NCBI RefSeq assembly: GCF_021432085.1
Contig: NZ_CP090366.1
Location: 558,001-622,000, forward strand
Source: Stutzerimonas kunmingensis
GTDB taxonomy: Bacteria; Pseudomonadota; Gammaproteobacteria; Pseudomonadales; Pseudomonadaceae
Direction of reading: 5' to 3'
DNA length: 64,000 bases
The notes beneath the pieces are model-generated. The model was given only the letters and a program-made list of their open reading frames with translations. It had not been told where the DNA came from and ran no database searches. Shown one piece after another: positions 9,045 to 18,421 of the stretch; position 1 is the stretch's first letter; each line of letters opens with the position of its first letter. A program made the position numbers and the translations under genes.

Positions 9045-11045
9045 ATGCGGTACGTCTTCCTGCTTATCCTGGCCCTCTTGCCGGCCCTGGCCGCTGCCGT
9101 CGAACTGGACGAACACACCCGTCACCTGCCACTCGGGCAGCACATGCGGGTGTTCGAGGATCCATTTGGCGACGCGCAGATCGACGAGGTTGCCTCGCCC
9201 GCGTTCGAAAGTCACTTCCTGCCTCACAGGACCGCGGTGTTCAATGCCGGCTATTCGCGCTCCGCGCATTGGGTGCGCGTCGATCTGCATTACCGTCCGC
9301 AAACCGTGCAAGGCGCGCGACGCTGGTTGCTGGAGGTGGCCTATCCGCCGCTCGACAGCCTGCAGCTGTACCTGCCGGACGGCAAAGGCGGTTACCGCCT
9401 GGCGCGCGACACCGGCGACACCCGCCCCTGGGCCAGCCGCGAGATCGGCCAGGGCAACTACCTGTTCGAAGTGCAGCTGCCGACTGATGGGCCCCAGCGC
9501 CTGTACCTGCGCGTGCAAAGCGAGGGTTCGATCCAGGTGCCCCTGAGTCTCTGGTCGCATCACGCCTATCTTGAGGCGCAACCCGGGCGGCTCTATGTGC
9601 TGGGCATGATCTACGGCGTACTGCTGGCGATGCTGGTCTACAACCTGTTCATCTATATCAGCATCCGCGATCCCAGCTATCTCTACTACATCCTCTACAT
9701 CGCCGCGTTCGGCCTCTACCAGGTCTCGGTGAACGGCGCCGGTGTGCAGTTCCTCTGGCCGGATCGTCCCTGGTGGGCCAATGCCGCGACGCCGCTGCTG
9801 ATCGGGGCCACCGGGCTGTTCGGCTGCCTGTTTACCCGCAGCTTCCTGCGCACCGCCGAGCACAGCCGCTGGGTGGATTGGCTGCTGCGGCTGATCATTG
9901 CCTTCTCGGTGCTGGTGATGGCGCTCGCAATGGCCGCCGATTACGGAGTGGCCCTGCGCCTGGCCACCGCGCTGGCGCTGCTGTTCACCCTGGCAGTGTT
10001 TGCCGCCGGCATCCTGGCCTGGCTGCGTGGCATGCGCGTGGCGCGCTACTTCATCATCGCCTGGAGCGCGCTGCTGGTCGGCGGGCAGATCAACACGCTG
10101 ATGGTGCTCGGGCACCTGCCGCACAACTTCCTGACCATGTACGCCAGCCAGCTTGGCGCCGCGCTGGAAGTAGTGCTGCTGTCGATGGCGCTGGCCGATC
10201 GCATCAACGCGCTGAAGGACGAACGGGCGAAGATCCTGGAAAACGCCCGCGCCGAGCTGGAACAGCTGAACAGCGAGCTGGCCGAGAGCAACCGGCTCAA
10301 GGACGAGTTTCTCTCCAATATCAGCCACGAACTGCGCACGCCGATGATGGGTGTCATGGGCGCCCTGGAGCTGTTGCCGAGCTCGGATACGGCGGAAGAG
10401 CTGCAGCAATACCAGCACATCGCCACCGGCTCGGCGCGCGACATGATGCGCCTGGTCAACAACATCCTGGTGCTCAGCGAACTGCGCGCCGGCAAGCTGC
10501 GCCTGCAGGATCAGCGTTTCAGTCTGCGGGAAACTGCGGCACGGCTGCAGCAGCAGTTCGACCCGCGGGCGCAGGACAAGGGCCTGGCCTTCGATCTCGA
10601 GTTCGACGAGAAACTGCCCGACCGCGTGTACGGCGATGGCGAGAAGCTGGAACAGAGCATCTGTCATCTGCTCGACAACGCCGTCAAGTTCACTTCCCGC
10701 GGAGCCGTCACGCTGCGTTTCGCCGGCGCGGTGGAGCAGCGCGAGCTGCTGCTGGATATCGAGGTCGTCGACAGCGGCATCGGTTTCAGCGACGCCGATC
10801 AGGCCTTCCTCTATCACCAGTTCCGTCAGGTCGACGGCTCCATGACCCGGCGCTACGGCGGCCTCGGCATCGGCCTGGCTATCAGTCGGGGGCTGATCGA
10901 AGTGATGGGTGGACAGCTCGATCAGCAATCGCGACCGGGGCTGGGTAGCCGCTTCTGCGTGCGCCTGCGCCTGCCGCTGAGCGCCGCGGATGGGCTCGCC
11001 GCGGGCCGTGCCAACGGACTTCCGCCCAGCGCGCCGATTGCCTGA
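9045..11045 (+). CDS. 7TMR-DISM sensor histidine kinase without receiver domain
   Basis: 666 aa. A signal peptide (MRYVFLLILALLPALAAA) is followed by an extracytoplasmic 7TMR-DISMED2-like beta domain (about 25-170), seven hydrophobic helices (about 180-390), a coiled coil rich in Glu/Leu, HisKA with NISHELRTP (phospho-acceptor His near residue 428) and HATPase_c (about 540-645) with the N box around LLDNAVKFTS and the GLGIGLAIS G box. There is no receiver domain and no response-regulator gene beside it, so its partner is encoded elsewhere. Members of this class sense carbohydrates or envelope ligands. The start was set at 9045 because it begins the signal peptide. Confidence 0.88.
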   Translation: MRYVFLLILALLPALAAAVELDEHTRHLPLGQHMRVFEDPFGDAQIDEVASPAFESHFLPHRTAVFNAGYSRSAHWVRVDLHYRPQTVQGARRWLLEVAYPPLDSLQLYLPDGKGGYRLARDTGDTRPWASREIGQGNYLFEVQLPTDGPQRLYLRVQSEGSIQVPLSLWSHHAYLEAQPGRLYVLGMIYGVLLAMLVYNLFIYISIRDPSYLYYILYIAAFGLYQVSVNGAGVQFLWPDRPWWANAATPLLIGATGLFGCLFTRSFLRTAEHSRWVDWLLRLIIAFSVLVMALAMAADYGVALRLATALALLFTLAVFAAGILAWLRGMRVARYFIIAWSALLVGGQINTLMVLGHLPHNFLTMYASQLGAALEVVLLSMALADRINALKDERAKILENARAELEQLNSELAESNRLKDEFLSNISHELRTPMMGVMGALELLPSSDTAEELQQYQHIATGSARDMMRLVNNILVLSELRAGKLRLQDQRFSLRETAARLQQQFDPRAQDKGLAFDLEFDEKLPDRVYGDGEKLEQSICHLLDNAVKFTSRGAVTLRFAGAVEQRELLLDIEVVDSGIGFSDADQAFLYHQFRQVDGSMTRRYGGLGIGLAISRGLIEVMGGQLDQQSRPGLGSRFCVRLRLPLSAADGLAAGRANGLPPSAPIA

Positions 11046-11189
11046 CGCGCGGACCTTTTGGCCGATACCTCGCTTCAATCCTCGCCGCGCAGCATGTTTC
11101 ACTGCCGATCCATTGCCGCGCGGCCGACGCACCGCCCAGGCCGACTACGCTTGCTGGCAGCTGCGCCGGTATCGAAGGAGGACGCCCAG

Positions 11190-12836
11190 ATGAATCTGCA
11201 GAGTTGCGCCGAAATCCATGAGGTCACCAACCAGGTTCCGCCACTCGACGGTGCCAATCTCTATCGCATCGATCTGCCGTTGCAGCGGTGGGTACAGCGT
11301 TATCATGCCGGCTGGGCGCAGGCGCGGCTGGACGTCTACGGCGCGCTTGCCGGTGGGCCGCTGATGCAGGCCGGCTTTCTCGCCAACGAGAACAGGCCGG
11401 TGTTCAAGAGTCATGACCGCTACGGCCATCGCATCGACCTGGTGGAGTTTCACCCGGCCTATCACGAGCTGATGCGCAGCGCCGTCGAGCACGGTATTCC
11501 GTCGCTGCCCTGGAGCGACCCGCAACCCGGTGCGCAGGTGGCGCGTGCCGCCTTGATGTACCTGCACAACCAGGCCGAGGCCGGCAGCAGCTGCCCGCTG
11601 ACCATGACCTACGCCAGCGTGCCCGCCCTGCGCCTGCAGCCGGATCTCGCCGAGCGCTGGCTGCCGAAGATCCTTGCCCGCGAATATGACCCGCGCAACC
11701 TGCCGATGGAGCAGAAGGCCGGCGTCACCATCGGTATGGCGATGACCGAGAAGCAGGGCGGTACCGACGTGCGCGCCAACAGCACACGCGCCTATCCGGT
11801 TGGTGCCGGTGGCCCCGGGCAGACCTACGAGCTGGTCGGGCACAAGTGGTTCTGTTCGGCGCCGATGTGCGATGCCTTCCTCACCCTGGCGCAGACCGAC
11901 AAGGGCCTGTCCTGCTTCCTGCTGCCCCGCCATCGCCCGGATGGCACGCGCAACCAGTTCTACATCCAGCGCCTGAAAAACAAGCTGGGCAACTGGGCCA
12001 ACGCCTCCAGCGAAGTCGAGTACCGCGGCGCGCTGGCCTGGATGGTCGGTGAGGAAGGGCGCGGCGTGCCGACCATCATCGAGATGGTCTCCTCGACCCG
12101 TTTCGACTGCATGATCGGCTCCAGCTCGCTGATGCGTCAGGCCCTGACCCAGGCCATGCACCATTGCGCGCACCGCCAGGTTGGCGGCCGGGTCCTGCTG
12201 GAGCAGCCGCTGATGCAGAACGTACTGGCCGATCTCGCCCTGGAAAGCGAAGCGGCGCTGGCGCTGACCCTGCGCATGGGCCGTGCCCAGGACAATCGCC
12301 ATGATGAGCACGAAGACAAGTTCGCCCGGCTGGTCACCGCCGTCGGCAAGTACTGGATCTGCAAACGCGCGCCGAACATGATCGCCGAGGCCAGCGAATG
12401 CCTGGGCGGTGCCGGCTACGTCGAGGAAACCATCCTGCCGCGGCTGTATCGCGAGGCGCCGGTGAATTCCATCTGGGAAGGTTCCGGCAACGTGCAGTGC
12501 CTCGACGTCTTGCGCGCGTTATCGAAGGAGCCGGGCGTGCTCGAAGTACTGTTCGCCGAGCTCGGCGACGGTCACGGCGACGCCCGCCTGAAGGCGCATA
12601 TCCGGCGGCTGAAGGCGGCCTTCGGCGACACCGAGGACATCCAGTACCGCGCCCGTCAGCTCACCGAGGACGTTGCCGTCGGCCTGCAGGCCAAACTGCT
12701 GCTCGAAGCGGGCAACGCCGCCGTTTCGGATGCCTTCATCGCCAGTCGCCTGGAAGTGCATGGGCGGGTTTATGGAACGTTGCCGCGCGGGCTCGACATC
12801 GACGCGCTGCTGGCGCGCAGTGCGCCGCAGCTGTGA
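11190..12836 (+). CDS. AidB-like acyl-CoA dehydrogenase
   Basis: 548-residue flavoprotein. The sequence follows E. coli AidB closely in recalled blocks (MTEKQGG-D, LVGHKWF, LKNKLGN-NASSEVEY, YREAPVNSIWEGSGN). AidB binds DNA and FAD and is linked to alkylation protection; other members are named isovaleryl-CoA dehydrogenases, so the substrate is uncertain. Family-sized N-terminal, middle beta and C-terminal helical domains are all present. An AAGGAGG ribosome site lies 8 bases before the ATG at 11190, which decides the start over the upstream frame. Confidence 0.85.
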   Translation: MNLQSCAEIHEVTNQVPPLDGANLYRIDLPLQRWVQRYHAGWAQARLDVYGALAGGPLMQAGFLANENRPVFKSHDRYGHRIDLVEFHPAYHELMRSAVEHGIPSLPWSDPQPGAQVARAALMYLHNQAEAGSSCPLTMTYASVPALRLQPDLAERWLPKILAREYDPRNLPMEQKAGVTIGMAMTEKQGGTDVRANSTRAYPVGAGGPGQTYELVGHKWFCSAPMCDAFLTLAQTDKGLSCFLLPRHRPDGTRNQFYIQRLKNKLGNWANASSEVEYRGALAWMVGEEGRGVPTIIEMVSSTRFDCMIGSSSLMRQALTQAMHHCAHRQVGGRVLLEQPLMQNVLADLALESEAALALTLRMGRAQDNRHDEHEDKFARLVTAVGKYWICKRAPNMIAEASECLGGAGYVEETILPRLYREAPVNSIWEGSGNVQCLDVLRALSKEPGVLEVLFAELGDGHGDARLKAHIRRLKAAFGDTEDIQYRARQLTEDVAVGLQAKLLLEAGNAAVSDAFIASRLEVHGRVYGTLPRGLDIDALLARSAPQL

Positions 12837-12858
12837 CTCCGTGGCAGGGTTGCGTCGC

Positions 12859-13701
12859 CTAGCGGCGCGCCTGCCCGCGTAGCAGGTCCTTGAGCTCGGC
12901 GATTTCCCCACGCAGAGCGCGGACCTCTTCATGCAGGTCGGCCTCGATGTGCTCGCGCGCCGCCTCGATGCTCGCCTGGGTGGCTTCGTGCTCCGCATCG
13001 GTAACCGTCTGCATCGCGTTGACGATGATGGCGATGAACAGGTTGAGCATGGTGAAGGTGGCAATCAGGATGAACGGGATGAAGAACACCCAGGCGTAGG
13101 GGAATACGTCCATCAGCGGGCGCACGATGCCCATCGACCAGCTTTCCAGCGTCATCACCTGGAATAGCGTGTACACCGAACGGCCGAGGTTGCCGAACCA
13201 CTCGGGGAAGTCGGCGCCGAACAGCCCGGTGGCGATCACCGCGGAAACGTAGAAGACCAGCGCCAGCACCATGGCAATCGAGCCCAGGCCGGGAATGGCC
13301 GACAGCAGCGCGCCGACCACACGACGCATCGACGGCACCATGGTGACCATGCGCATCACCCGCAGTACGCGCAGGGCGCGCAGAACGCTGAACGGGCCGC
13401 TGGCGGGCACCAGCGCGATGGCCACCACGGTGAAATCGAACAGGCGCCAGGGATCACGGAAAAACGCCGCGCGATGAACGTAGATGCGCGCTGCGATTTC
13501 CACCACGAATACGCCGAGGATCAACATGTCGAGCACTCTGAGCAGCTCGCCCCAGCTGGCCACCAGTGCCGGCGAGGTCTGCATGCCGAGGATGGCCGCG
13601 TTGATCACGATCAGCAGCAGAATGCTGCGCTGAACGGCTGGCTGCTCGATGACCTGTTGCAGTCGACGACGAGTGCTCGTTTCCACGGGTGTTGCCTGCA
13701 T
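12859..13701 (-). CDS. Voltage-gated sodium channel (BacNav/NaChBac type)
   Basis: 280 aa with six membrane segments in one repeat, the size of NaChBac. S4 (about residues 106-128) carries arginines every third position (R108, R111, R114, R117). The pore loop contains TLESWS (residues 184-189), the bacterial sodium-channel selectivity filter; the glutamate gives sodium preference. S6 ends in NLFIAIIVNAM, followed by a C-terminal coiled coil (about 234-275) that assembles the tetramer. It converges with the acyl-CoA dehydrogenase gene, 22 bases apart. Ion selectivity is inferred from the filter. Confidence 0.88.
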   Translation of the reverse strand: MQATPVETSTRRRLQQVIEQPAVQRSILLLIVINAAILGMQTSPALVASWGELLRVLDMLILGVFVVEIAARIYVHRAAFFRDPWRLFDFTVVAIALVPASGPFSVLRALRVLRVMRMVTMVPSMRRVVGALLSAIPGLGSIAMVLALVFYVSAVIATGLFGADFPEWFGNLGRSVYTLFQVMTLESWSMGIVRPLMDVFPYAWVFFIPFILIATFTMLNLFIAIIVNAMQTVTDAEHEATQASIEAAREHIEADLHEEVRALRGEIAELKDLLRGQARR

Positions 13702-14224
13702 GATGCCTACCTGTCCGTTTCGATCATCGCCCTGCCCGCGACCGTGGGGCTACCGTTGAATACAGTCGGGCGGGCGCGAGTATGGTGGCGAAGAACAGAG
13801 CGGGGAAGTGACGGCGGTGCCCGGTTCGTTACCGGGTTTGACAGCGTTCAGGCGGCACCTTGAGCGCGGCGACAGCCTTGGTGGCCCGGTTTAACCGCGT
13901 GAAGTGCGGCCTGCGAGCGCCTCGCCGCCGGCCGGTCGCGGTTGCGTTGGGCGTCGATACCGGCTATGACCTCTCCTGTGCGGCGGCCTGCTAGTACCTT
14001 TGTATAACAGCCAAACGAGCTGGTGCTCCTAGAATGGGGCGAGCGACTACGTTACGGGGTTGCAAGTGCCGCATGATTTTTTGAGGTTCCGATATTGAGC
14101 GGCAAAAGACATGGGCGCTTTGTCTCCGGACATCAAGTGGCCGTCTCCCTGCCTCGTCAGGCCTGGCGAATTTCTTTGCAGAGCCTTCACGGACGAGCAT
14201 TCGATGAGTTTCTGAGGTGAGTTC
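13702..14224. other. 523-base gene-poor interval before the CoA-transferase
   Basis: Divergent upstream region of the sodium channel and the CoA-transferase gene. I see no convincing ORF. AT-richer stretches occur at 13998-14012 and 14030-14036 (a TAGAAT that could be a -10), but there is no good -35 at the right spacing. A long untranslated leader or a distal promoter is possible. Confidence 0.4.
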
Positions 14225-15736
14225 ATGGCAACCGATCTAAACAAGTACATCCGCAACGCAGCGTTTCTCGACAAGGTCGTCTCGGCAGAAGAGGCCGCGT
14301 CGTGGATCGAGGACGGCATGACGCTGGGCATGAGCGGCTTCACCCTGTTCGGGGAGCCGAAGGTGTTTCCGAAGGCACTGTCCGAACGCGGCCAGCGCGA
14401 GAAATTCAAGGTCAACCTGTTCACCGGCGCGTCCATGGGCCCGGCAGCCGACCAGTCGATGGCCGAAGCCGGCATCATCAACAAGCGCATTCCGTATCAG
14501 GGCAACGCGGTGCAGCGCAAGAAGATCAACGCCGGCGAGGTGCTCTACATCGATCAGCACCTGTCGCACACCGCCGAGTCGCTGCGTCAGGGCGTGCTGC
14601 CGCAGGTCGACTACGCCATCATCGAGGCGGCGGCGATCACTGAGGACGGCCAGATCATCCCGACCGGTTCGGTCGGTAACTCGCCGATCTTCGTGCAGAA
14701 CGCCAAGCACGTGATCATCGAGCTGAACACCTCTGCTCCGCGCGAGTACGAAGGCATGCACGACATCTACATCCCCGGCCCGGCCGGCGAGGATTCGCGC
14801 AAGGACATCCCGGTCTACAACGTCAGCAAGCGCATCGGCTCGATCGGTATCCCGGTCGATCCGGCCAAGGTGCGCGGCATCGTGCTGTCCAGCGAGCCGG
14901 ACATTCCTTCCCCGCTGTTCGAGCCGAACGCCGAAACCCAGAAGATCGCCGACAACCTGCTGGACTTCCTGCGTGAAGAAGTGCGGCTGGGACGCCTGAC
15001 CAACAGCCTGGCTCCATTGCAGTCCGGTGTGGGTTCGGTGGCCAACGCGGTGCTGGCCGGCATGAAGACTTCCGAGTTCAAGGACCTGACCGTCGCTTCC
15101 GAAGTGCTTCAGGACGGCGTTTTCGACCTGATCGACGCCGGAGTGGTGAAGTTCGCCGCCGCCACCGCCTTCTCCCTGTCGAAGAAGCGCGTGGACAACC
15201 TGGCCTCTGACCTCGCCAAGTACGCCGGCAAGGTGGTGTTCCGTCCGCAGGAGATCTCCAATCATCCGGAAGTGATCCGCCGGCTGGGGATCATCTCCTT
15301 CAACACTGCGCTGGAAGCCGACATCTACGGCAACGTGAACTCCACGCACGTCAACGGCACCCACATGATGAATGGTATCGGCGGCTCGGGTGACTTCGCC
15401 CGCAACGCACGTATCAGCATCTTCGTGACGACCTCGACGGCGAAGGACGGCAAGATCTCCTCCATAGTACCGTTCGTTACGCATGTGGATCACACCAACC
15501 ACGACGTCGACGTGATCATCACCGAGCAGGGCTATGCCGATCTGCGCGGGCTGGCGCCCGTCGAGGCGGCGGCGCGAATCATCAACAACTGCATGCACCC
15601 GGATTACCGGGCCCAGGCGCTCGCCTACCTCGAAGAGGCGAAGCAGCGTGGCGGCCACACCCCGCACGTGCTGGAAAAAGCCTTCTCCTGGCATGCCAAC
15701 TTCGCCAAGAACGGCACCATGCTGCTGGACAAGTAA
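14225..15736 (+). CDS. Succinyl-CoA:acetate CoA-transferase / acetyl-CoA hydrolase family
   Basis: 503-aa enzyme of the AarC/Cat1 class, which moves CoA between succinyl-CoA and acetate and can replace succinyl-CoA synthetase or detoxify acetate. The catalytic glutamate is expected in the TVASEVLQDG stretch near residue 294, and the oxyanion glycine loop is GIGGSGDFARN near residue 388. The ATG at 14225 follows TGAGGTGAG. A strong terminator follows at 15799. Single-gene unit. Confidence 0.92.
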   Translation: MATDLNKYIRNAAFLDKVVSAEEAASWIEDGMTLGMSGFTLFGEPKVFPKALSERGQREKFKVNLFTGASMGPAADQSMAEAGIINKRIPYQGNAVQRKKINAGEVLYIDQHLSHTAESLRQGVLPQVDYAIIEAAAITEDGQIIPTGSVGNSPIFVQNAKHVIIELNTSAPREYEGMHDIYIPGPAGEDSRKDIPVYNVSKRIGSIGIPVDPAKVRGIVLSSEPDIPSPLFEPNAETQKIADNLLDFLREEVRLGRLTNSLAPLQSGVGSVANAVLAGMKTSEFKDLTVASEVLQDGVFDLIDAGVVKFAAATAFSLSKKRVDNLASDLAKYAGKVVFRPQEISNHPEVIRRLGIISFNTALEADIYGNVNSTHVNGTHMMNGIGGSGDFARNARISIFVTTSTAKDGKISSIVPFVTHVDHTNHDVDVIITEQGYADLRGLAPVEAAARIINNCMHPDYRAQALAYLEEAKQRGGHTPHVLEKAFSWHANFAKNGTMLLDK

Positions 15737-15798
15737 TCGGTAGGAGCCTGTGCGGCTGATGCAGCAATGCATCGGCGGCGGGCTCGAAGCGGTACCCG

Positions 15799-15833
15799 AA
15801 TCCGACGTCAGGCTCTGGCGTCGGATTTTTTTT
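15799..15833 (+). terminator. Rho-independent terminator after the CoA-transferase
   Basis: A 12-bp stem (15799-15810 with 15816-15827, one G-T pair) closes a 5-base GGCTC loop and runs into nine Ts (15825-15833). It sits about 60 bases after the stop codon. Confidence 0.9.
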
Positions 15834-15957
15834 CGCCGATGACGGCGCACATTTCCAGCGCGCCGGCGTCTCGGATGTGGCTCTAACCGCTCGGCTGCGT
15901 ATACATCCGTCACCAAATGCAGCCAAGATAGGCCCGTGTGTTAAGCCAGGATGAGCC

Positions 15958-17433
15958 ATGACTTCCAACGAATCCAGAACCTTCACCGTCGCCACCTGCG
16001 CTGAGGAGGCGGTCGACAAGCTGGCCGAGCTGCACGCGCAGGCCACAGCGGCGCTCAACCAGGCGCTCAAACGCTACGTCACCAGCCGTACCGAGCCGAG
16101 CCTGCAGGAACGCAGTCTGTTCCGTTACCCGCAGCTGCGCCTGACCTACGAGTGCCACGGCGAAGTGCCGGCCTCGACCCGCGCCTATGCCAAGGTGCAG
16201 GCGCCTGGGGTGTACAGCGTCACCGTGACCCACCCGGCCGCCTTCCGCGCCTACCTGCTCGATCAGCTGAAGCCGCTGATTCAGGACTTCAACGTCACCG
16301 TTGAGGTCGGCATGAGCGACCGCAACATTCCCTATCCCTACGTGATCGAGCAGGGTGACGAGCTGGCCGGCACCGGCGTGACTGCCGCCGAGCTGGCACG
16401 GGTTTTCCCCAGCACCGACCTGTCGGCGGCCACCGACGACATCGCCGACGGGCTCTACGACTGGGAGCACGCCGATCCCTATCCGCTGGCGCTGTTCGAC
16501 GGCGCGCGGGTGGATTTCTCGCTGCGTCGACTGGTGCACTACACCGGCAGTGACTGGCGCCACGTGCAGCCATGGATTCTGCTGACCAACTACCACCGCT
16601 ACGTCGACCAGTTCATCCGCCACGGCCTGGACATGCTGCGCGACGAAACCCGCTTCGTGCGCATGGTGCTACCGGGCAACGTGGTTATCGAGCGCGGCAT
16701 GGAAGAGGGCGAGGCGCAGGCGATCATCGGTGGCGTGATGTGGCACCGCTACCAGATGCCGGCCTATCACCTGATCGCCGAGGACGGCCACGGCATCACC
16801 CTGGTCAACATCGGCGTCGGTCCGTCCAATGCGAAGAACATCACCGACCACCTCGCCGTGCTGCGCCCGCACTGCTGGCTGATGATTGGTCACTGCGGCG
16901 GGCTGCGGCAGTCGCAATCCATCGGCGACTACGTGCTGGCCCACGCCTACATGCGCCGCGATGGCATCCTCGATCGCGTGCTGCCGCCGCACATCCCCCT
17001 GCCTGCACTGGCCGAGGTGCAGCAGGCGCTGCAGGATGCCGCCGCGACGGTCACCGGCGAACAGGGCGAAGCGTTGAAGAAGCGCCTGCGTACCGGCACC
17101 GTGCTGACCTATGACGACCGCAACTGGGAGCTGCGCTGGGCGCAGGAACGGCCGCTGATCAACCTGTCGCGCGCGGTAGCGGTGGACATGGAAAGCGGCA
17201 CCATCGCCGCCCAGGGCTACCGCCTGCGGGTGCCGTACGGCACCTTGCTCTGCGTATCGGACAAGCCGCTGCACAGCGAGATCAAGCTGCCGGGCTCGGC
17301 CAATGCGTTCTACGAGCGGGCCGTGACCCAGCACCTGAAAATCGGCATCACCGCACTGGAACTGCTGCGGAGCCAGCTCAACTCGCTGCATTCGCGCAAG
17401 CTACGCAGCTTTGACGAGCCGCCGTTCCGCTGA
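15958..17433 (+). CDS. amn: AMP nucleosidase
   Basis: Hydrolyses AMP to adenine and ribose-5-phosphate, controlling adenylate pools. The 491-aa protein is close to the 484 aa of E. coli Amn: an N-terminal Amn-specific domain (about 20-185), then the phosphorylase-superfamily catalytic domain, including the NIGVGPSNAKNITDHLAVLRP and MIGHCGGLR blocks and the VAVDMES base/ribose-binding motif. Its own unit after the 15.8-kb terminator. Confidence 0.95.
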   Translation: MTSNESRTFTVATCAEEAVDKLAELHAQATAALNQALKRYVTSRTEPSLQERSLFRYPQLRLTYECHGEVPASTRAYAKVQAPGVYSVTVTHPAAFRAYLLDQLKPLIQDFNVTVEVGMSDRNIPYPYVIEQGDELAGTGVTAAELARVFPSTDLSAATDDIADGLYDWEHADPYPLALFDGARVDFSLRRLVHYTGSDWRHVQPWILLTNYHRYVDQFIRHGLDMLRDETRFVRMVLPGNVVIERGMEEGEAQAIIGGVMWHRYQMPAYHLIAEDGHGITLVNIGVGPSNAKNITDHLAVLRPHCWLMIGHCGGLRQSQSIGDYVLAHAYMRRDGILDRVLPPHIPLPALAEVQQALQDAAATVTGEQGEALKKRLRTGTVLTYDDRNWELRWAQERPLINLSRAVAVDMESGTIAAQGYRLRVPYGTLLCVSDKPLHSEIKLPGSANAFYERAVTQHLKIGITALELLRSQLNSLHSRKLRSFDEPPFR

Positions 17434-17460
17434 ATCAGCATGCGCTGCCGGCGCTTTCGT

Positions 17461-17492
17461 GGGAATGGACGATACTCACATCGTTCATTCCC
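17461..17492 (+). repeat. 13-bp inverted repeat between amn and the DUF2789 gene
   Basis: Arms 17461-17473 and 17480-17492 pair over 13 positions (one G-T pair) around a 6-base loop. There is no T-run, so it is either a Rho-assisted/attenuator hairpin or a leader structure 22 bases before the next start codon. Confidence 0.7.
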
Positions 17493-17514
17493 GCGTCCGC
17501 ACCGGAGGTTCAAC

Positions 17515-17757
17515 ATGGAACAGTCGATCCACGCCTTCCATAATCTGTTCGAGCAATTGGGCCTGCCCAACGATGATGTCTCGATCAGGCGCTTTATCGA
17601 AACCCACTCACCCCTGGCCGAAGACGTTTATCTGGCCGATGCGTCGTTCTGGACGCCAGCCCAGGCGGCTTTCCTGCGCGAGGAAATCCTCGAGGATGCC
17701 GACTGGGCCGAAGTGGTCGATCGCCTCAATGTCGCGCTGCGACGGCGCTACCACTGA
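17515..17757 (+). CDS. DUF2789 small protein
   Basis: 80-residue acidic soluble protein starting MEQSIHAFHNLFEQLGLP, matching the DUF2789 family by recall (short, helical, found in pseudomonads and relatives). The function is unknown. Start chosen at 17515, 7 bases after an ACCGGAGG ribosome site. A strong hairpin precedes it. It converges with ureJ. Confidence 0.8.
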   Translation: MEQSIHAFHNLFEQLGLPNDDVSIRRFIETHSPLAEDVYLADASFWTPAQAAFLREEILEDADWAEVVDRLNVALRRRYH

Positions 17758-17772
17758 GGCATGGCCTGGTTC

Positions 17773-18345
17773 TCAGCTGGCTAGCAACCAGGCACCGGTT
17801 AGTGCCGAAGCGGCGCCGGCGATACGCACCAGCGGCGCGGCCGCTTGCGGCAGGTAGTGCACCAGTGCATAGCCGATTGCATGCAGGGCCGCTGTAGCAG
17901 CAACGAAGCCGGCGGCATAACCCCACGGGCTGGACAGCTCTGGCAGTTCCAGGCCGTGGGCGACGCCGTGGCTGGCGGCGAACAGGGCGGTCAGCGCTGC
18001 GGCGACGACCAGCGGCGGGCGTACCGCCAGTGCCACCAGCAGGCCCAGCGCCAGGACCGAGCCAGCGATGCCGGTTTCCATCAGCGGCATTTCGATTCCG
18101 GCGAAGCCGGCCAGGCCGCCGAGCAGCATGGTCGCGACGAAGGTCATCGGCAGCGCCCAGCGCGCCTTGCCAGTCTGCTGGGCAGCCCATAGACCCACCG
18201 CGAGCATGGCCAGCAGATGGTCGAGACCGAAGATCGGGTGGGTGATACCGGACACCACTCCGGCATGGTCATGCCCAGGGTGAGCCAGGGCCAGCGCAGG
18301 GCTGAGCAGCAGGGCGGAGGTGACTAGGATTTTCTGTACGTTCAT
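17773..18345 (-). CDS. ureJ: HupE/UreJ-family nickel permease
   Basis: 190 aa: signal peptide ending near ALAHPGHDHAG, with a His-rich mature N-terminus, then about six membrane helices. The HPIFGLDHLLAM motif (about residues 36-47) is the family metal-binding signature in helix I, and ASHGVAHGLEL the second. These proteins move nickel for urease or hydrogenase. It is the last gene of ureE-ureF-ureG-ureJ, 76 bases after ureG, so nickel for urease is the likely role. Confidence 0.9.
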   Translation of the reverse strand: MNVQKILVTSALLLSPALALAHPGHDHAGVVSGITHPIFGLDHLLAMLAVGLWAAQQTGKARWALPMTFVATMLLGGLAGFAGIEMPLMETGIAGSVLALGLLVALAVRPPLVVAAALTALFAASHGVAHGLELPELSSPWGYAAGFVAATAALHAIGYALVHYLPQAAAPLVRIAGAASALTGAWLLAS

Positions 18346-18421
18346 GCGAGTTCCTCTGATTGCAAGGCTGAGAGCTGGACCGAGAAGCTGGCACTCGGTC
18401 GATTTCCGTTGATGGGCGAGG

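Noticed and set aside
8835..11132. 765-codon minus-strand frame opposite the sensor kinase
   Set aside because: Composition biased to Gln/Ala/His, no domain; the plus strand encodes a complete kinase.
14237..15916. 559-codon minus-strand frame opposite the CoA-transferase
   Set aside because: Shadow of a conserved enzyme; no family resemblance.
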